A stretch of DNA of 64,000 bases from Deroplatys truncata (taxonomy: Eukaryota; Arthropoda; Insecta; Mantodea; Mantidae), in contig CM060990.1 of the NCBI GenBank assembly GCA_030765065.1, positions 462,653,321 to 462,717,320 on the forward strand. Reading direction: 5' to 3'. The notes below the pieces were generated by a model. It did no database searches, was not told the origin of the DNA, and worked only from the letters and a program-made list of their open reading frames with translations. The position numbers and the translations under genes are program-made. Numbering within the stretch: position 1 is the stretch's first letter; every line of letters begins with the position of its first letter. This document shows positions 8,920 through 19,961 of this stretch, in pieces.

Positions 8920-11900
8920 ATGAATAACTCAGTGTATAAGGATATTATTCCAAGCGCTACTGGATACGCCTGCGGAAAATATGGGAAGAAGTTCCTCCGA
9001 GGTTATCACAAGAGAAGACACGAGATGAGCTGCAAGAAGCTCTTCAAGTGTAAACATTGTAATGTAACTTTCAATGATGGTTATAAGGGGCAGCGACACG
9101 AAGATGTATGTGAAATAAGCAGTCCTCAGAAGAAAAGCAGATTGGAGCCTACTAAACGTCACTTATTATCAACAATAGAGGACTGTGATATGAAAGAATA
9201 TGAAACTTCATTCGAAGGACGATTGAAATCGTATTTTATACGATGTGAATCACGTAAGGACCTGAATATGTATCTGCATGAAGCAAAACAACGCAGAATC
9301 CAGGCTGTGCATAAAGAGCTTGGTATTCACAAGAGTGTTAAAATTAATCTGCTGGTTGAGTGTCGATTTGTTAACAGTATTGGGGAAACCTGTGACAAAA
9401 CATTTAAAACACGGAATCAAGCTGTTTTCCTGGAAACTGATCTGGACTCAACACTGGAAACGAAATTCAAGAAATTGGTTACTGAAATGGAGGAGTCTCA
9501 GCTTAAGGGTAGCAACTGGGCATTGCTTGCAGTGGAAGGAGTTCGACTTCGTATCAACAAGTACAATTCGTTACGAGGAAGTAGCTACATACCACTACCG
9601 TCATCTGTTGAAGCAAGGAAAGCGTGTATAAACATTCAGAACTTTAGTGATGAGAAATGCTACATGTATTCTGTACTAGCTAAATTCGTTGAGAAGGATG
9701 CGCAACGTGTGAGCAAATACAAGCAGCTTCAAGATAAGTACGACTTCAGCTGTGTTTCCTATCCTACTCCACTTTCTCGAATACCTAAATTTGAGAAGCT
9801 TAACAAGATATCTATTAACGTTTTCGGGCTGGATGAGAAACACGAAGTGTATCCAATAAAGGTTGCTGATATTGAACTACCTGAACACTGTGACCTGCTA
9901 CTATTGAATGACAGTAGTGGAAAACATCACTACGTATATATAAAGAATTTTGAGAAACTCGTTCGACGTCAGAAAACTAATCGTAATGGACGTGTTTATA
10001 CCTGTAAGCGCTGCTTTACACATTTTGATGATCAGAGCGGGCGAAGTGGACTGGAAAAACTACAAGAACAAGCATCAATCTGTAATCAACATGGTGTTAC
10101 GAGGGTAGTTATGCCTACCAAGGAGAAATCAATTGTACAGTTTAAAAATATTGAGAGGATGCTGAAAGTACCTTATGTCATCTATGCTGATTTTGAGAGT
10201 ATTCGCACTCCATGCCACCCAATCCTGAAACTTCTTATACAACCCCTTATCAAGAGCACACACCAATGAGCTTCTGTGTTTACGTGAAGCCTTCATCCAG
10301 TGTTGAACATATTGAAACTGATCTTCCTAAGCAACCTCATGTGTATCGTGGTTATGATGCTGCTCGGAAGTTTATGCTGTACCTGACATCTCTTGCAACA
10401 ATGATTGGTAATATGTACAAATCTGCCAAGCCTCTGAAACTTATGGACCAGCAGCAAAAGGATTTTGAGTCTTCTACGACATGCTACTTGTGTGGTAAAG
10501 GCTTTACAGAAGAGAACTACAAAGTACGCGACCATGATCACATCAGCGGTGAATATCGTGGAAGTCTTCATAATGAATGCAATTTACCCTGTAAAACACC
10601 TAAATATATTCTAGTCTTCATGCATAACCTTAGCGGATATGACTCTCATTTCATTGTTAAGGAGCTGGGTTATACAAGTGAACGTGTGGAGGTAATTCCT
10701 AACTCTGAAGAAAGCTATATCTCATTCACCAAGTATGTAGGAGATATCAAGCTTCGATTTGTGGACAGCTTCCGATTCCTCAGTACAAGCTTGGATAAGT
10801 TGGTAAAAAATCTAACCTCATATCCTGAAACACTAAAGTACTTTGGAGAAGACAAATTGAAGTTGATGACTCGTAAGTGGGTATTTCCCTATGATTACAT
10901 CACTTCCTGGGATGTTTTGAACGAGACCTGCTTGCCTCCTAAGCACACCTTCTACAATAGATTAGATGAAGAAGAAATTAGTGATGCTGACTACGATCAT
11001 GCTAGAAATGTATGGGAGCTGTCTAATGTGAGAAACCTGGGCGAGTACAGCGACCTGTACTTAACTTCGGATGTGCTTCTTCTAGCTGATTTCTTTGAAA
11101 CGTTCAGAGAGCAAACCCTCAAAACACACAAAGTTGATCCCGCGCATTATTTTACCTCTCGAGGACTTACATGGGACGCCATGTTGTTGTATACAGGAAT
11201 TAAGTTGGAACTGTTACAAGATTATGATCAACTACTCATGGTGGAATCAGGTATAAGAGGAGGTTTATGCCAAGTTTCCCATCGGTATGCAGAGGCTAAT
11301 AACACTTATATGGAGAAGTTTGATCCGTCGAGACCAACCCAATTTATCACATACGAGGACACTAATAACCAATATGGGTGGGCAATGTGCCACGCCCTCC
11401 CTTATGGAGGATCTCAGTGGGCGTCACCTGAAGAAATCAACTTAGAAAGAGTGCAAGAAGATGATCCTCATGGCTACATATTAGAAGTCGACATCACGAT
11501 CTACACAATGATCTACCTTTCCTGCCTGAGTGTATGAAGCCAATGGAAGCATCTACAAAAAACTGATACCTCATCTTGGACCTCGAAAGCAGTATGTAGT
11601 GCATTACATGGCTTTGAAGCAGGCTCTTAGTCATGAACTACGACTAACAAAAATCCATCGTGTGCTACAATTCCGACAGTCTCGGTGGTTGAAACCTTAT
11701 GTGGAATTTAACAACAGGCTACGACAACAAGCTGCAAATGACTTCGAGAAGGATCTCTACAAGCTCTTTAACAACGCCATGTTTGGAAAAACTATGGAGA
11801 ACCTGCGTAGCCGTGTGGATATACGACTGGTGACAAATGAGAAGACTCTAGAAAAGTTGATCGCCAAGCCTACGTTTATTGATAGGTCGATATATGCTGC

Positions 11901-12543
11901 TAATCTAGCTGCTGTACATATGGCCTCTCGTCAGATTGTGTTCAACAAGCCTATATACATTGGAATGAGTGTGTTGGACATCTCCAAGACATTAATGTAT
12001 CACTATGATTACGACGTGTTGTTGCCTTATTATGGAGCTGAAAACCTGAAGCTTATGTATATGGACACTGATTCATTCATTCATCGTGTAACAACTGAAG
12101 ATGTGTACCAGGACAAGCTACGATTTCTTGAGCATCTGGATACAGCCGATTACCCTGTCAAGCATATATGCCACTCTACTCAGAACAAGAACGTATTGGG
12201 AAAATTTAAAGATGAGGCTAATGGCAAAATCATTCTACGCTTTGTTGAACTACGACCTAAGATGTATGCCTTAGATATTCAAGGCTCGATGATAAAAAAG
12301 ATTAAAGGTATAAAACGTAGCGCTATTAAGCAGTACATTACGTTTGACAGCTATATAGACTGTCTTAAAACCTGTGAAATCATCAGAACGCCCATGAATC
12401 TAATCCTATCACGAAATCATGCTGTTACCACAATGCAAGTGAATAAAATTACATTGAATCCCTTTGATGATAAAAGAATTATTGCTGAGGATGGAATAAC
12501 TACCTATGCATATGGACATTACAGTATTACAAACAGTGCTTAA
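8920..12543 (+). pseudogene. Full-length family B DNA polymerase with three reading-frame breaks (Polinton-type)
   Basis: About 1,200 codons, the usual size of a Polinton polymerase. In order: a C2HC-type zinc finger (CKHCNVTF...HEDVC, ~residues 48-67); a region seen in arthropod polymerases of this group (INKYNSLRGSSYIPLP); exonuclease motif I (YADFES, nt ~10183); a zinc/HNH-like endonuclease VII-type insert (CYLCGKGF...DHDH...HNEC); exonuclease II (HNLSGYDSHF) and III (TSDVLLLADFFE); motif A (DTNNQYGWAM, altered from DANN); motif B (FNNAMFGKTMEN); motif C (YMDTDSF, nt 12058); and a KKIKGIKR element. In this group the enzyme is normally protein-primed. Breaks lie near 10210, 11490 and 11560. 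The ATG at 8920 follows a TATA/initiator promoter and is the first in frame. The part from 10421 on lies in the inverted-repeat arm. Confidence 0.85.
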
Positions 12544-12747
12544 GAGTATGTAAGTCGAAGATGAAGATTTTCTGTGAGTCTACAATCTTAAAAAATGAAG
12601 TTTATCCGTGTGCTGTGTATGCAACTAGCAGACGCCTGATGAAGAAAGAAGAAGGTGGAAGGGAAGGCGGTAACCCTGCCATTAGGAGCAATCCTAGTGC
12701 TAGTCTCAAGCCTAGATAAAATGGGAGAGACACCTACAACGAACTAA

Positions 12748-12753
12748 AATAAA
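12748..12753 (+). promoter_or_regulatory. Poly(A) signal of the full-length polymerase gene
   Basis: AATAAA about 200 bases after the stop, mirrored at 5960-5965. The 3' UTR between stop and signal is strongly conserved between arms, and its GGCAGGGTTACC block also recurs (inverted) next to the polymerase fragment of the second element near 57313. Confidence 0.5.
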
Positions 12754-12929
12754 GGTATGTTGAGGCAAAGCTTTACAATTTGTGAACCAATATGCAGTTT
12801 ATCCCTCTCCGCATCGTACAATAACTGTTTAACATATAATAAGTTTGTAAGATTTAGAAGAAAGTATATAAATAGTTGTAACGTTGGATGAGAAATGTTT
12901 ATAATCTAATTACTCTCTATATTACCATG

Positions 12930-13770
12930 AGTACCTGTGATACTAGTTGAATTACCTGTTAAAATGACTTAAATACCTGTTATACTACCGCAATCATGTG
13001 AAACTACATTAAATACCTCTGATACGAATTCCTGCTCCAAATTAGCACGACCAGCTGTGATACTATCTGGTTTACCCTAAATATCAATGATACTAGTTGA
13101 ATTATCTGTTAAAATGGCTCAAATGCCTTTTATACAACCTTAAGCAGCTGCAATTACCTTAAATAGCTATGATACAAATCGCTGATCGAAATTATCACGA
13201 ATATCTGTGAAACTATGCTGATTACCCCAAATACTTACGATATTACCTGATCTATCTGTGAAATACGAAACTATGTTATAACAGACCCCCTGGTACCTAC
13301 CCTCCTGTAATGCTAGCTTAATTACTCTAAACACCTAGATACTTGAATTATGTTACATACCTACGATACTCTCTGAATTACCTGTGAAATACGAAACTAT
13401 GCTATAGCCAACCCTGGAATCTATCCTCCTGTAATACTAGCTGAATTAGCCTAAATACCTACGATACTAGCTGAATTTCCTATGAAATCACGCACAGGTA
13501 TGATGCAGTCGGCCTCTGGAATCTAGCCTCCTGTGATACTAGCTGACTTAGCTTAAATGCTCTCGATACTAGCTGAATTGCCTGTGAAATCATATACAGC
13601 TATGATACGCCCTGCCTCTGGAATCTAGCCTCCTGTGATACTAGCTGAGTGACCCTAAACACCTATGATACTTGAATTATCCTAAATACCCACGATACTA
13701 TCTGAATTACCTGTAACATCATACGGATCTATGCTATATCCGCTTCCCGGAATCTGTCCTACCCTGTGAT
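12930..13770 (-). repeat. Array C (right): degenerate ~30-bp repeat, expanded
   Basis: Many copies of GATACTAGCTGAATTA-like blocks, with higher-order units containing CTCTGGAATCTAGCCTCCTG. It is about 840 bases long, against about 370 in the left arm, and accounts for nearly all of the arm length difference. Confidence 0.8.
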
Positions 13771-13799
13771 TTAACCTGAATTGCCCACCTTTTTACGTT

Positions 13800-14105
13800 A
13801 GTGGGTCACATTTTCCCTACCCTTTTCTCTTTGTGGGTCACCTTTTTCCCTTTGCTGGTCACCTTTTTCCCTTTGCTGGACACCTTTCTCCCTTTGCTGG
13901 TCACCTTTTCCCCTTTGCTGGTCACCTTTTTCCCTTTGCTGGTCACCTTTATCCCATTGCTGGTCACCTTTTTCCCTTTGCTGGTCACCTTGTTCCCTTT
14001 GCTGTTCACCTTTTTCCCTTTGCTGGTCACCTTTTTCCCTTTGCTGGTCACCTTTTTCCCTTTGCTGGTCACCTTTTTCCCTTTATGGGTCATCTTTTTC
14101 CCTGA
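13800..14105 (-). repeat. Array B (right): 21-bp tandem repeat
   Basis: The inverted counterpart of the array at 5028-5360. Units such as CTTTGCTGGTCACCTTTTTC recur every 21 bases, about fourteen copies. The order and identity of the units differ slightly from the left, so the two arrays are not recent exact copies. Confidence 0.85.
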
Positions 14106-14219
14106 ATATGTTACGTGATGAGCATGTCTAGAACATTGACATGAAACAGTTTTCCATGAAGTTCACGTCTAAAGTCGCTTTCAAGTCTAGCACCTGCTAT
14201 TCCCTATCTCTCCTGTATA

Positions 14220-15005
14220 TAAACCCATATTGCTACTCCTTTAGTATCTGTCTAGCCTAACACCTCTCCTCCTGTTCCTATACCTCTCATATAAACCATA
14301 CTCTGCTCCTCTAGCTCTGTCTAGCCTAACACCTCTCTCGTTTTCCTATGACTCTCATATAAACCATACTCTGCTCCTCGACCTCTGTCTAGTCTAACTC
14401 CTCTCCTCGTTTTCGTATACCTCTCATATAAACCATACTCTATTTTTTACCTCTGTCTAGCCTAACACCTCTCCTCGTTTTCCTATACCTCTCATACATA
14501 CAAACGCATACTCTACTCTCAGCCTCTTTCTAGTTTAGCATCTTCCCTATCTTCCCCCTATAAACACATAATCTACTCCTCAACATCTGTCTGGCCTAGC
14601 ATTTCTCCTCGTATCCCTACCTCTCATAAAGCGCATTCTCCTCCTGCCCTTCTCTAGCTGAGTATCTCTCTTTGGTTTCCTATACCGCTCATATAACACA
14701 CATTCTACCTTTCCCAACTGTCTATCCTATTATAGGATCTCTACGTTTTCTCGTCTCTCCTTATAAACGCATACTCAACCTCCTTAGCCTAATACCTCTC
14801 CTCGTTTTCCTATACCTCTCATATAACCCATACTCTACTCCTCGACTTCTGTCTAGCCTAACACCTCTCCTCGTTTTCCTATACCTCTCATATAAACTAC
14901 ACTCTACTCCACAATCTCTGTCTAACCTAACACCCGTCCTCGTTTTCTATTCCTTTCATATAAACCATACTCTACTCCTCGACCTCTGTCTAGTCTAACA
15001 CCTCT
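14220..15005 (-). repeat. Array A (right): 69-bp tandem repeat
   Basis: Inverted counterpart of the array at 4081-4880, with CTGTCTAGCCTAACACCTCT as the recurrent core. Confidence 0.8.
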
Positions 15006-15196
15006 CTACTATCTCTTCCATATAAACGTATTTCCCTCCTTCAACCTTGTCAAGCGTAGTATCGTTCGTCGTATTCCCTATCTCTCCCATATAAACCTAT
15101 TTTCCTCCTTGAACCGCCCCAATCCAGCCTCGTTTTCCCTATCCTTTCCCATATATGCCCAAAAAACTGCGCCAGCTCTCTCTATATTTACCTACT

Positions 15197-15202
15197 TTCC
15201 TG
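15197..15202 (+). repeat. Right 6-bp target-site duplication of the palindromic element
   Basis: TTCCTG follows the terminal CCTACT, against TTCCGG on the left. The right copy keeps the coding frame of the interrupted transposase, so the left copy is the one that has mutated. Confidence 0.75.
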
Positions 15203-15561
15203 CTTTGATGTTGCTTACAGACGAGGCCAAGTTTACAAGAGAGGGTAGGTACTATCTTTAATAGTAGGAACAGCCATGTATGGGATTACGAAATTCCACA
15301 CGCAATGATGTGTCGAATCTATCAACAGTAGCTTGCTGTGAATGTATGGGCTGGTATTATCAACGATTTTGTGATTGCACCATACTTACTTCTTGATACA
15401 CTGAACGGAGTCGTGTACAAAGCGTTCCTTCAACATGATCTCCCAAGTTCATAGAAGTTGTGCCGCTGAGAATTCACCAGCTTATGTGATTTCGTCATGA
15501 CGGGGCGCCGGCACACTTTGCACTCGATGTTAGGAACCACGTTGATGCACTAACTTTCAAT

Positions 15562-16130
15562 AAAGTAAATGTTCATTTTTATGATCAAATGGATTGTATA
15601 CAACATTTAGAAGTTGGCCCCATTAGAATTATTATTCAACCTCCTCGCGTTTCCTTCGAAATCAATTAGTAACAGCTTAGCTGCAAGAGAATTGTAAATT
15701 TGTTCGTTACTGCGTCTTACAAAGTGAAAAAGTATGACCATATGTAGTGGTTCGAACCCTGAATCCTCGGCACACTTAAAACACCATGCGTTTTGCCAAT
15801 GAGCTACAACAGCAGTTGTTGAAGCGTATGTCATATACAACATATATGTTAGTTTTATTAAAATCACAATTCCACGTATTTTCCGTTTTCTTGCATATTC
15901 TCCAATGCCATGTAGTTAACAGCTCAGCCGCAAGAGAATTGCAACTTGTTTTGTGATATTTAGTCCATATTTCATCATACTGGGTTAATATAGCCACAGA
16001 AATCTTCAATGTGAGTGACAGCTTAAACTGGCGACCACGATAGTATACATCTACGACCACAGCCGATTTAGTTTTCATACCCCCTACTCACGGAACGCCT
16101 GAATGATACTGAGCCGCAAAACCGTAGATT
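15562..16130 (-). mobile_element. tRNA-derived SINE-type insertion
   Basis: This interrupts the transposase relic. On the minus strand, about 15815 to 15745, an A-box-like TAGCTCATTGG is followed by a B-box-like GGGTTCGAACC, the internal RNA polymerase III promoter of tRNA-derived SINEs. A short block (CAGCTTAGCTGCAAGAGAATTG near 15671 and its variant near 15921) is duplicated. Ends and TSD were not resolved, and more than one insertion may be involved. Confidence 0.5.
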
Positions 16131-16639
16131 TACTTTCTTGAAAGGTAGTACAGTTTGGACGTAATGGATTGGTCAAGGTGGTCCTGTTGCAAGCCTAGAT
16201 CGGTCACCAGACATGACACTAATGGACTTCCTCTTCTGGGGTTATGTGAAGAGCTTAGTTTAAGAGACTTCCTTCGATACTCGATAGACCTGGTTGCTAG
16301 GATTAGTAGTACGCCAAACTCCTGGAATGCTTGAGCGTGTAAGACAGTCGATGGTGCGTTGCTGTACACTCTGACGTGATCATGGTGGTCGACAATTTGA
16401 ACAATACCTGCAAGGGAACAATTATGCAGTTTTTAAGTACTGTACTGTACACTGACAGATCAGATTGAACACACTGTGATAAAGGTGTACGTGTTTCGTC
16501 TGCGGGATGTTGCATTACTCTGTGTTGTGCGTTGCACCTTTTGGTTATTGCATATTATACAGGCTTCTTCACTGTTGTGAAGGTATTTTAACAGAATGAA
16601 GGGCGATTGGGGTAACAACCCGAATAAATCATAATTAAA

Positions 16640-16755
16640 TTATTACTCTGTAACGAGCCGCCGGAGACCATGGACCACTTACACCAAAATATTCGGATGG
16701 TATTCCCGAACAACCTTTGAAATTTTGTCGGTGGAGTCTTTGCTCATCCTGAATA
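16640..16755 (-). repeat. Right terminal inverted repeat of the IS630/Tc1-type element
   Basis: Inverted similarity to 3107-3220 (and to the duplicated copy near 2348-2460), with shared AGGTTGTTC and GGTCTCCGG blocks. It lies 215 bases past the transposase end. Confidence 0.55.
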
Positions 16756-16777
16756 TCTCCTGCTGTTAGTCAAGTCT

Positions 16778-16787
16778 AATAGTAGTA

Positions 16788-16836
<49 letters not shown>

Positions 16837-16846
16837 TAATAATAAT
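16778..16846 (+). repeat. (AAT)n microsatellite
   Basis: Almost uninterrupted AAT repeats over about 65 bases, giving a spurious poly-leucine frame on the minus strand. Confidence 0.95.
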
Positions 16847-17631
16847 TTCTGTGCTCCCCTTCTTATGTAGGTATATTTTGTGCAGAAAGCCTTTCCGGAT
16901 TTCCGGATCCAAAATCCACAATCCTGTGCGTTTCTGTTAAAGGGTTTTCTATCCATAGAAAAACAAATACTAGCAATTCTTCTTTATTCTGCAATCTTGA
17001 AAATGTAAACTAATGTACATGTTACATGAAAGTCAAACAGCTAAAATGACGTGTGTGTTACACCATTCTACCACTATTCACAACTACCACATAATATATG
17101 TATTTTTTCATCCGAAAACAAGAAATTATTCATATAACACTCTGAAACATAGTAAGTTTATGGATTAAGCCGAGCTACTACCCATCCACGCGCTTTAGCA
17201 TATACATGCTTAATACAAAGACATATTAGACACATTAAAAGGTTTGAATTAAACATCAAGGAAGTATTATATGAAATGCAGAGATATAACGGAACAAAGA
17301 TTTTCGTTATACGAGCATTCTTGAGAGAACAAATATTTTCATGCGCTGTATTATCTTACATCTTAAGTTGTGATTCGTTTCTGCTGGATTCACAGATTTT
17401 TGTCAACAGAGTAGGTATAATCGGCGCAACAGTTCTAGACATGTGAAAATCTTAATGAGAGCTATGAAGCGAGTTGCTTACCAGATCGAAGGTGACCGGT
17501 CGTCTGCATGCTGCAGGAGTGCGTGTGACAGTCATTGTCAAATATCCGCACACTGGTTATGCACTGCGTTGCGCTGATAAACTTAGTTATATACCGTATA
17601 TTAAAATCCACGCTGTAAAAAGCTCTTAATA
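16847..17631. other. Intergenic, nothing recognised
   Basis: AT-rich sequence without homology, repeats or usable reading frames that I can support. Confidence 0.4.
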
Positions 17632-17918
17632 TAAAAAACACTGTCAATCATTGCCTCCAATTCTTCCATACCTAATAAACCTTCCTCTTCTGCGGAATCA
17701 CTCACATTATTGCCGTCATCACTGCTGTCACTACTTTCTGCACCATTATCCTGGATGAGAATGATTTCTATTTGATTTTCTGCAATTCCGTATTCTTCGA
17801 AATAATGATTCTTAATTTATTCAACATGTCGACATACATTTTCCCATTCTGGCCTTCCAATTTCAGCAAATTGCTGGCGTTATAACTGCTCGACATATTT
17901 TAATTTAAAAGTGATATT

Positions 17919-19138
17919 TCTGCATTCCACCCATTTTTACTTTCTCTACTACGTACAGTAAGTAGGGGAAGTATTGTATTCCAACCAAAAATTCGATACC
18001 GAGATTTCACCCGAAATACATGTTTTGAGACACCCTGAATCCAAAAAAAAGCACTTTTGGAAACATGTCCGTGTGTGTGTCTGTGTTTCTGTCTGTGTGT
18101 GTGTCTGTCTGTGAAGAGCATAACTCAGAAGCGAACAGTCGGATAAACACCAAACTTGGTATTTAGGTTCAGTATCTTCCAGAGATACGACACGAAGGTT
18201 TTCAAGAAAATCCCCCCACCCCAGATTACCCTTTACATGGAACATTTTTCGAAAATTTTAATTTTCTCAAAAATGGCTCTAACGATTTTGTTTAAAATAT
18301 CATATGTTTAAGATATTTTCATGACAAGTAAAATGTATATCTTGAATTTTCTGGGAATGTCTCCAAAAGTATTCTTCATTGTGAACGACTTTTGCATAAC
18401 TGGTAAACCATAAGAGATAGACAAAATTTTACTACACAAAAAATGTAGATCGCGTTAAAATACACAATTTATGTCATATGCATTTTGTTGTTGAGTGAAC
18501 CATTTTTGATATATTGCTTGTTTTTCCCTTAAATTTTTCAATACTTATTTTCTCAAATGGGAATTCATTACTCATTTTTTGTCTTGGATATGCAAAGAGT
18601 ATTAATCTGTGGCAAAGGGAATGGTGCTGCACCTAGCAACCAGCTATTAAGAGATATGTATGTGCTTAAAGGCTACTGTATTTCCAAATTGCCCGTGTAA
18701 ATATATATTCCCCTTACATCTACAAGAAAATTAGCAATAAGATAGACTCTGCAAATGTTTATCTCGATTAACATGAAATGGATGGAGAGTAAGCGTTTGT
18801 AAAAATAGTTTGTACAAGAGTAGAGAAAGTCATGTGAGTGTAACACATCAGATTTTTTTGTCTTGGATATGCAAAGAGTATTAATCTGTGGCAAAGGGAA
18901 TGGTGCTGCACCTAGCAACCAGCTATTAAGAGATATGTATGTGCTTAAAGGCTACTGTATTTCTATATTGCCCTTGTAAATATGTGTTCCCCTTACATCT
19001 ACAAGAAAATTAGCAATAAGATAGAGTCTGCAAATGTTTATCTCGATTAACATGAAGTAGATGGAGAATAAGCATTTGTAAAAATAATTTGTACAAGACT
19101 AGAGAAAGTCATGTGAGTGTAACACATCAGATTTTTTG
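17919..19138 (+). repeat. GT-rich dispersed repeat, copy A, with duplicated tail
   Basis: The repeat starts at GCATTCCACCC, contains ATTCGATACCGAGATTTCAC, a GTGTGTCTGTCTGTG run (about 18070-18115), CATAACTCAGAAGCG and AAACTTGGTATTTAGGTTCAG, and ends near CATGTGAGTGTAACACATCAG. Its final ~279 bases occur twice in tandem (18581-18859 and 18860-19138). Other copies are at 37090-37560, 37565-38470, 48455-49440 and 52235-52730 (inverted). No coding frame is conserved. It is inserted between the catalytic domain and the C-terminus of the transposase. Confidence 0.75.
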
Positions 19139-19739
19139 ATATCAGCCCAGATTAATTCGATTGGGTTTAGATCTTGGCGATACGATGATAGTCTAAGTAC
19201 ATTATGGCGATGTTGTATTACTATCTGGTCAAGTATGTATGACTTCTGAAGCCGTTTGTTGGCTTTAATTAAGTTATATAGCTTTGTTTTACTCATGCTT
19301 TCATCTAAAGCTATATTATGTCTAAGTAACCAAGCTCTCATTTCTTCTTTCAAGGAATTTGAGGTAGGTGGTTTGTCAATTTGAGTGTTGACGCATTGTC
19401 GATAACCAGAACAGACCCAGCAGGCATATTAGGTATCAACATGGCGTTGATTCACTTCATGTAATTTTCTGTATTCATTTCTTGATGAAAATCTCCTGTT
19501 GTTTGTTGCGACTTGTAAAAGAAGGGCATTTGGAACAAAGCCGATCTTTCCAATAGCATGAGCGATAATAAGTATTTGCCCTTTGGCAACAGGTGCCTGC
19601 AAACCTAATTCGCTATCGTCATTCCAACTTTTAGATGCTGTATGACTGCTGTGTATGTAAGACTCATCTTCATACACTATAGTATTTTTCTGAAATTTGT
19701 AGCACCACCTTGAAAATTGATGCTGATATAAGTACACAC

Positions 19740-19926
19740 TGATATAAGTACATATAAAATTATAGTCATTTGGAAAGGTAGAATCAGACTGAAAAATTCA
19801 ATGCCATAGCCGGGATTTGAACCACGGATCTTAGGCTTTCCGTGCCGTTGCTCTAACCGACTAAGCTATCATGGCAACATTTACTTTTTATTTTTATTAT
19901 TTTTATTTTATTATTATTTTTTTATT

Positions 19927-19961
<35 letters not shown>

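Larger units (their letters stand above)
3924..15196. mobile_element. Palindromic, polymerase-only Polinton-like element (element 1)
   Basis: This 11,273-bp element starts AGTAGGTAAATATAG and ends with its inverse, CTATATTTACCTACT. The AG...CT ends, 6-bp TSD and family B polymerase are Polinton/Maverick features. Two near-identical inverted arms (3924-8292, 10421-15196) flank a 2.1-kb loop. Each arm holds, from the tip inward, a 69-bp array, a 21-bp array, a ~30-bp based array, a short conserved 3' UTR with poly(A) signal, and polymerase coding sequence. Integrase, packaging ATPase, protease and capsid genes normally found in 15-20-kb Polintons are absent, so mobility would need help in trans. 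All polymerase copies are frameshifted. It interrupts an IS630-type transposase gene. Confidence 0.85.
10421..15196. repeat. Right inverted-repeat arm (4.8 kb) of element 1
   Basis: Reverse complement of 3924-8292. It begins inside the polymerase gene, so the C-terminal two thirds of that gene are duplicated while the N-terminal third is unique to the loop. The tip, CCTACT, abuts the right TSD. Confidence 0.85.
15197..16425 (+). pseudogene. IS630/Tc1-type transposase, catalytic half (broken)
   Basis: This continues the block interrupted at 3923. The plus strand reads LTDEAKFTREG (first catalytic Asp), NVWAGIINDF, then HDGAPAHF (second Asp) near 15495, and after a SINE-bearing insertion GQGGPVA...SPDMTLMDFLFWG (C-terminal acidic motif) and MLERVRQSMVR. 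This is the order of a DD34E insect transposase. Several stops and shifts make it non-functional. The insertion at about 15562-16130 separates the second and third catalytic segments. Confidence 0.75.
3107..16755 (+). mobile_element. IS630/Tc1-type DNA transposon, interrupted by two later insertions
   Basis: A transposase relic reads rightward in two blocks (3447-3923 and 15197-16425). Sequence near 3107-3220 matches, inverted and with perhaps 75-80% identity, sequence near 16640-16755 (shared AGGTTGTTC, GTATTTTGGTGT-like and GGTCTCCGG blocks), which I take as terminal inverted repeats. Removing the 11.3-kb polymerase element and the ~570-base SINE-bearing insert leaves about 1.8 kb, a normal size for this class. 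Exact outer ends and TSD were not resolved. Confidence 0.65.

Noticed and set aside
8920..12543. An intact, functional DNA polymerase gene
   Set aside because: At least three reading-frame breaks (near 10210, 11490, 11560) and an altered motif A. Two of the breaks are also in the inverted copy, so sequencing error is unlikely to explain them.
3924..15196. Assembly-made inverted duplication
   Set aside because: The arms differ by private substitutions and array length, and a 6-bp target duplication in a transposase gene flanks the outer ends. An artefact would give identical arms and no TSD. Long reads would settle it.
19797..19876. Functional tRNA gene on the minus strand
   Set aside because: A and B boxes and the acceptor stem are recognisable, but anticodon and T stems pair poorly, position 33 is not T, and it sits in a repeat inserted in a transposase relic.
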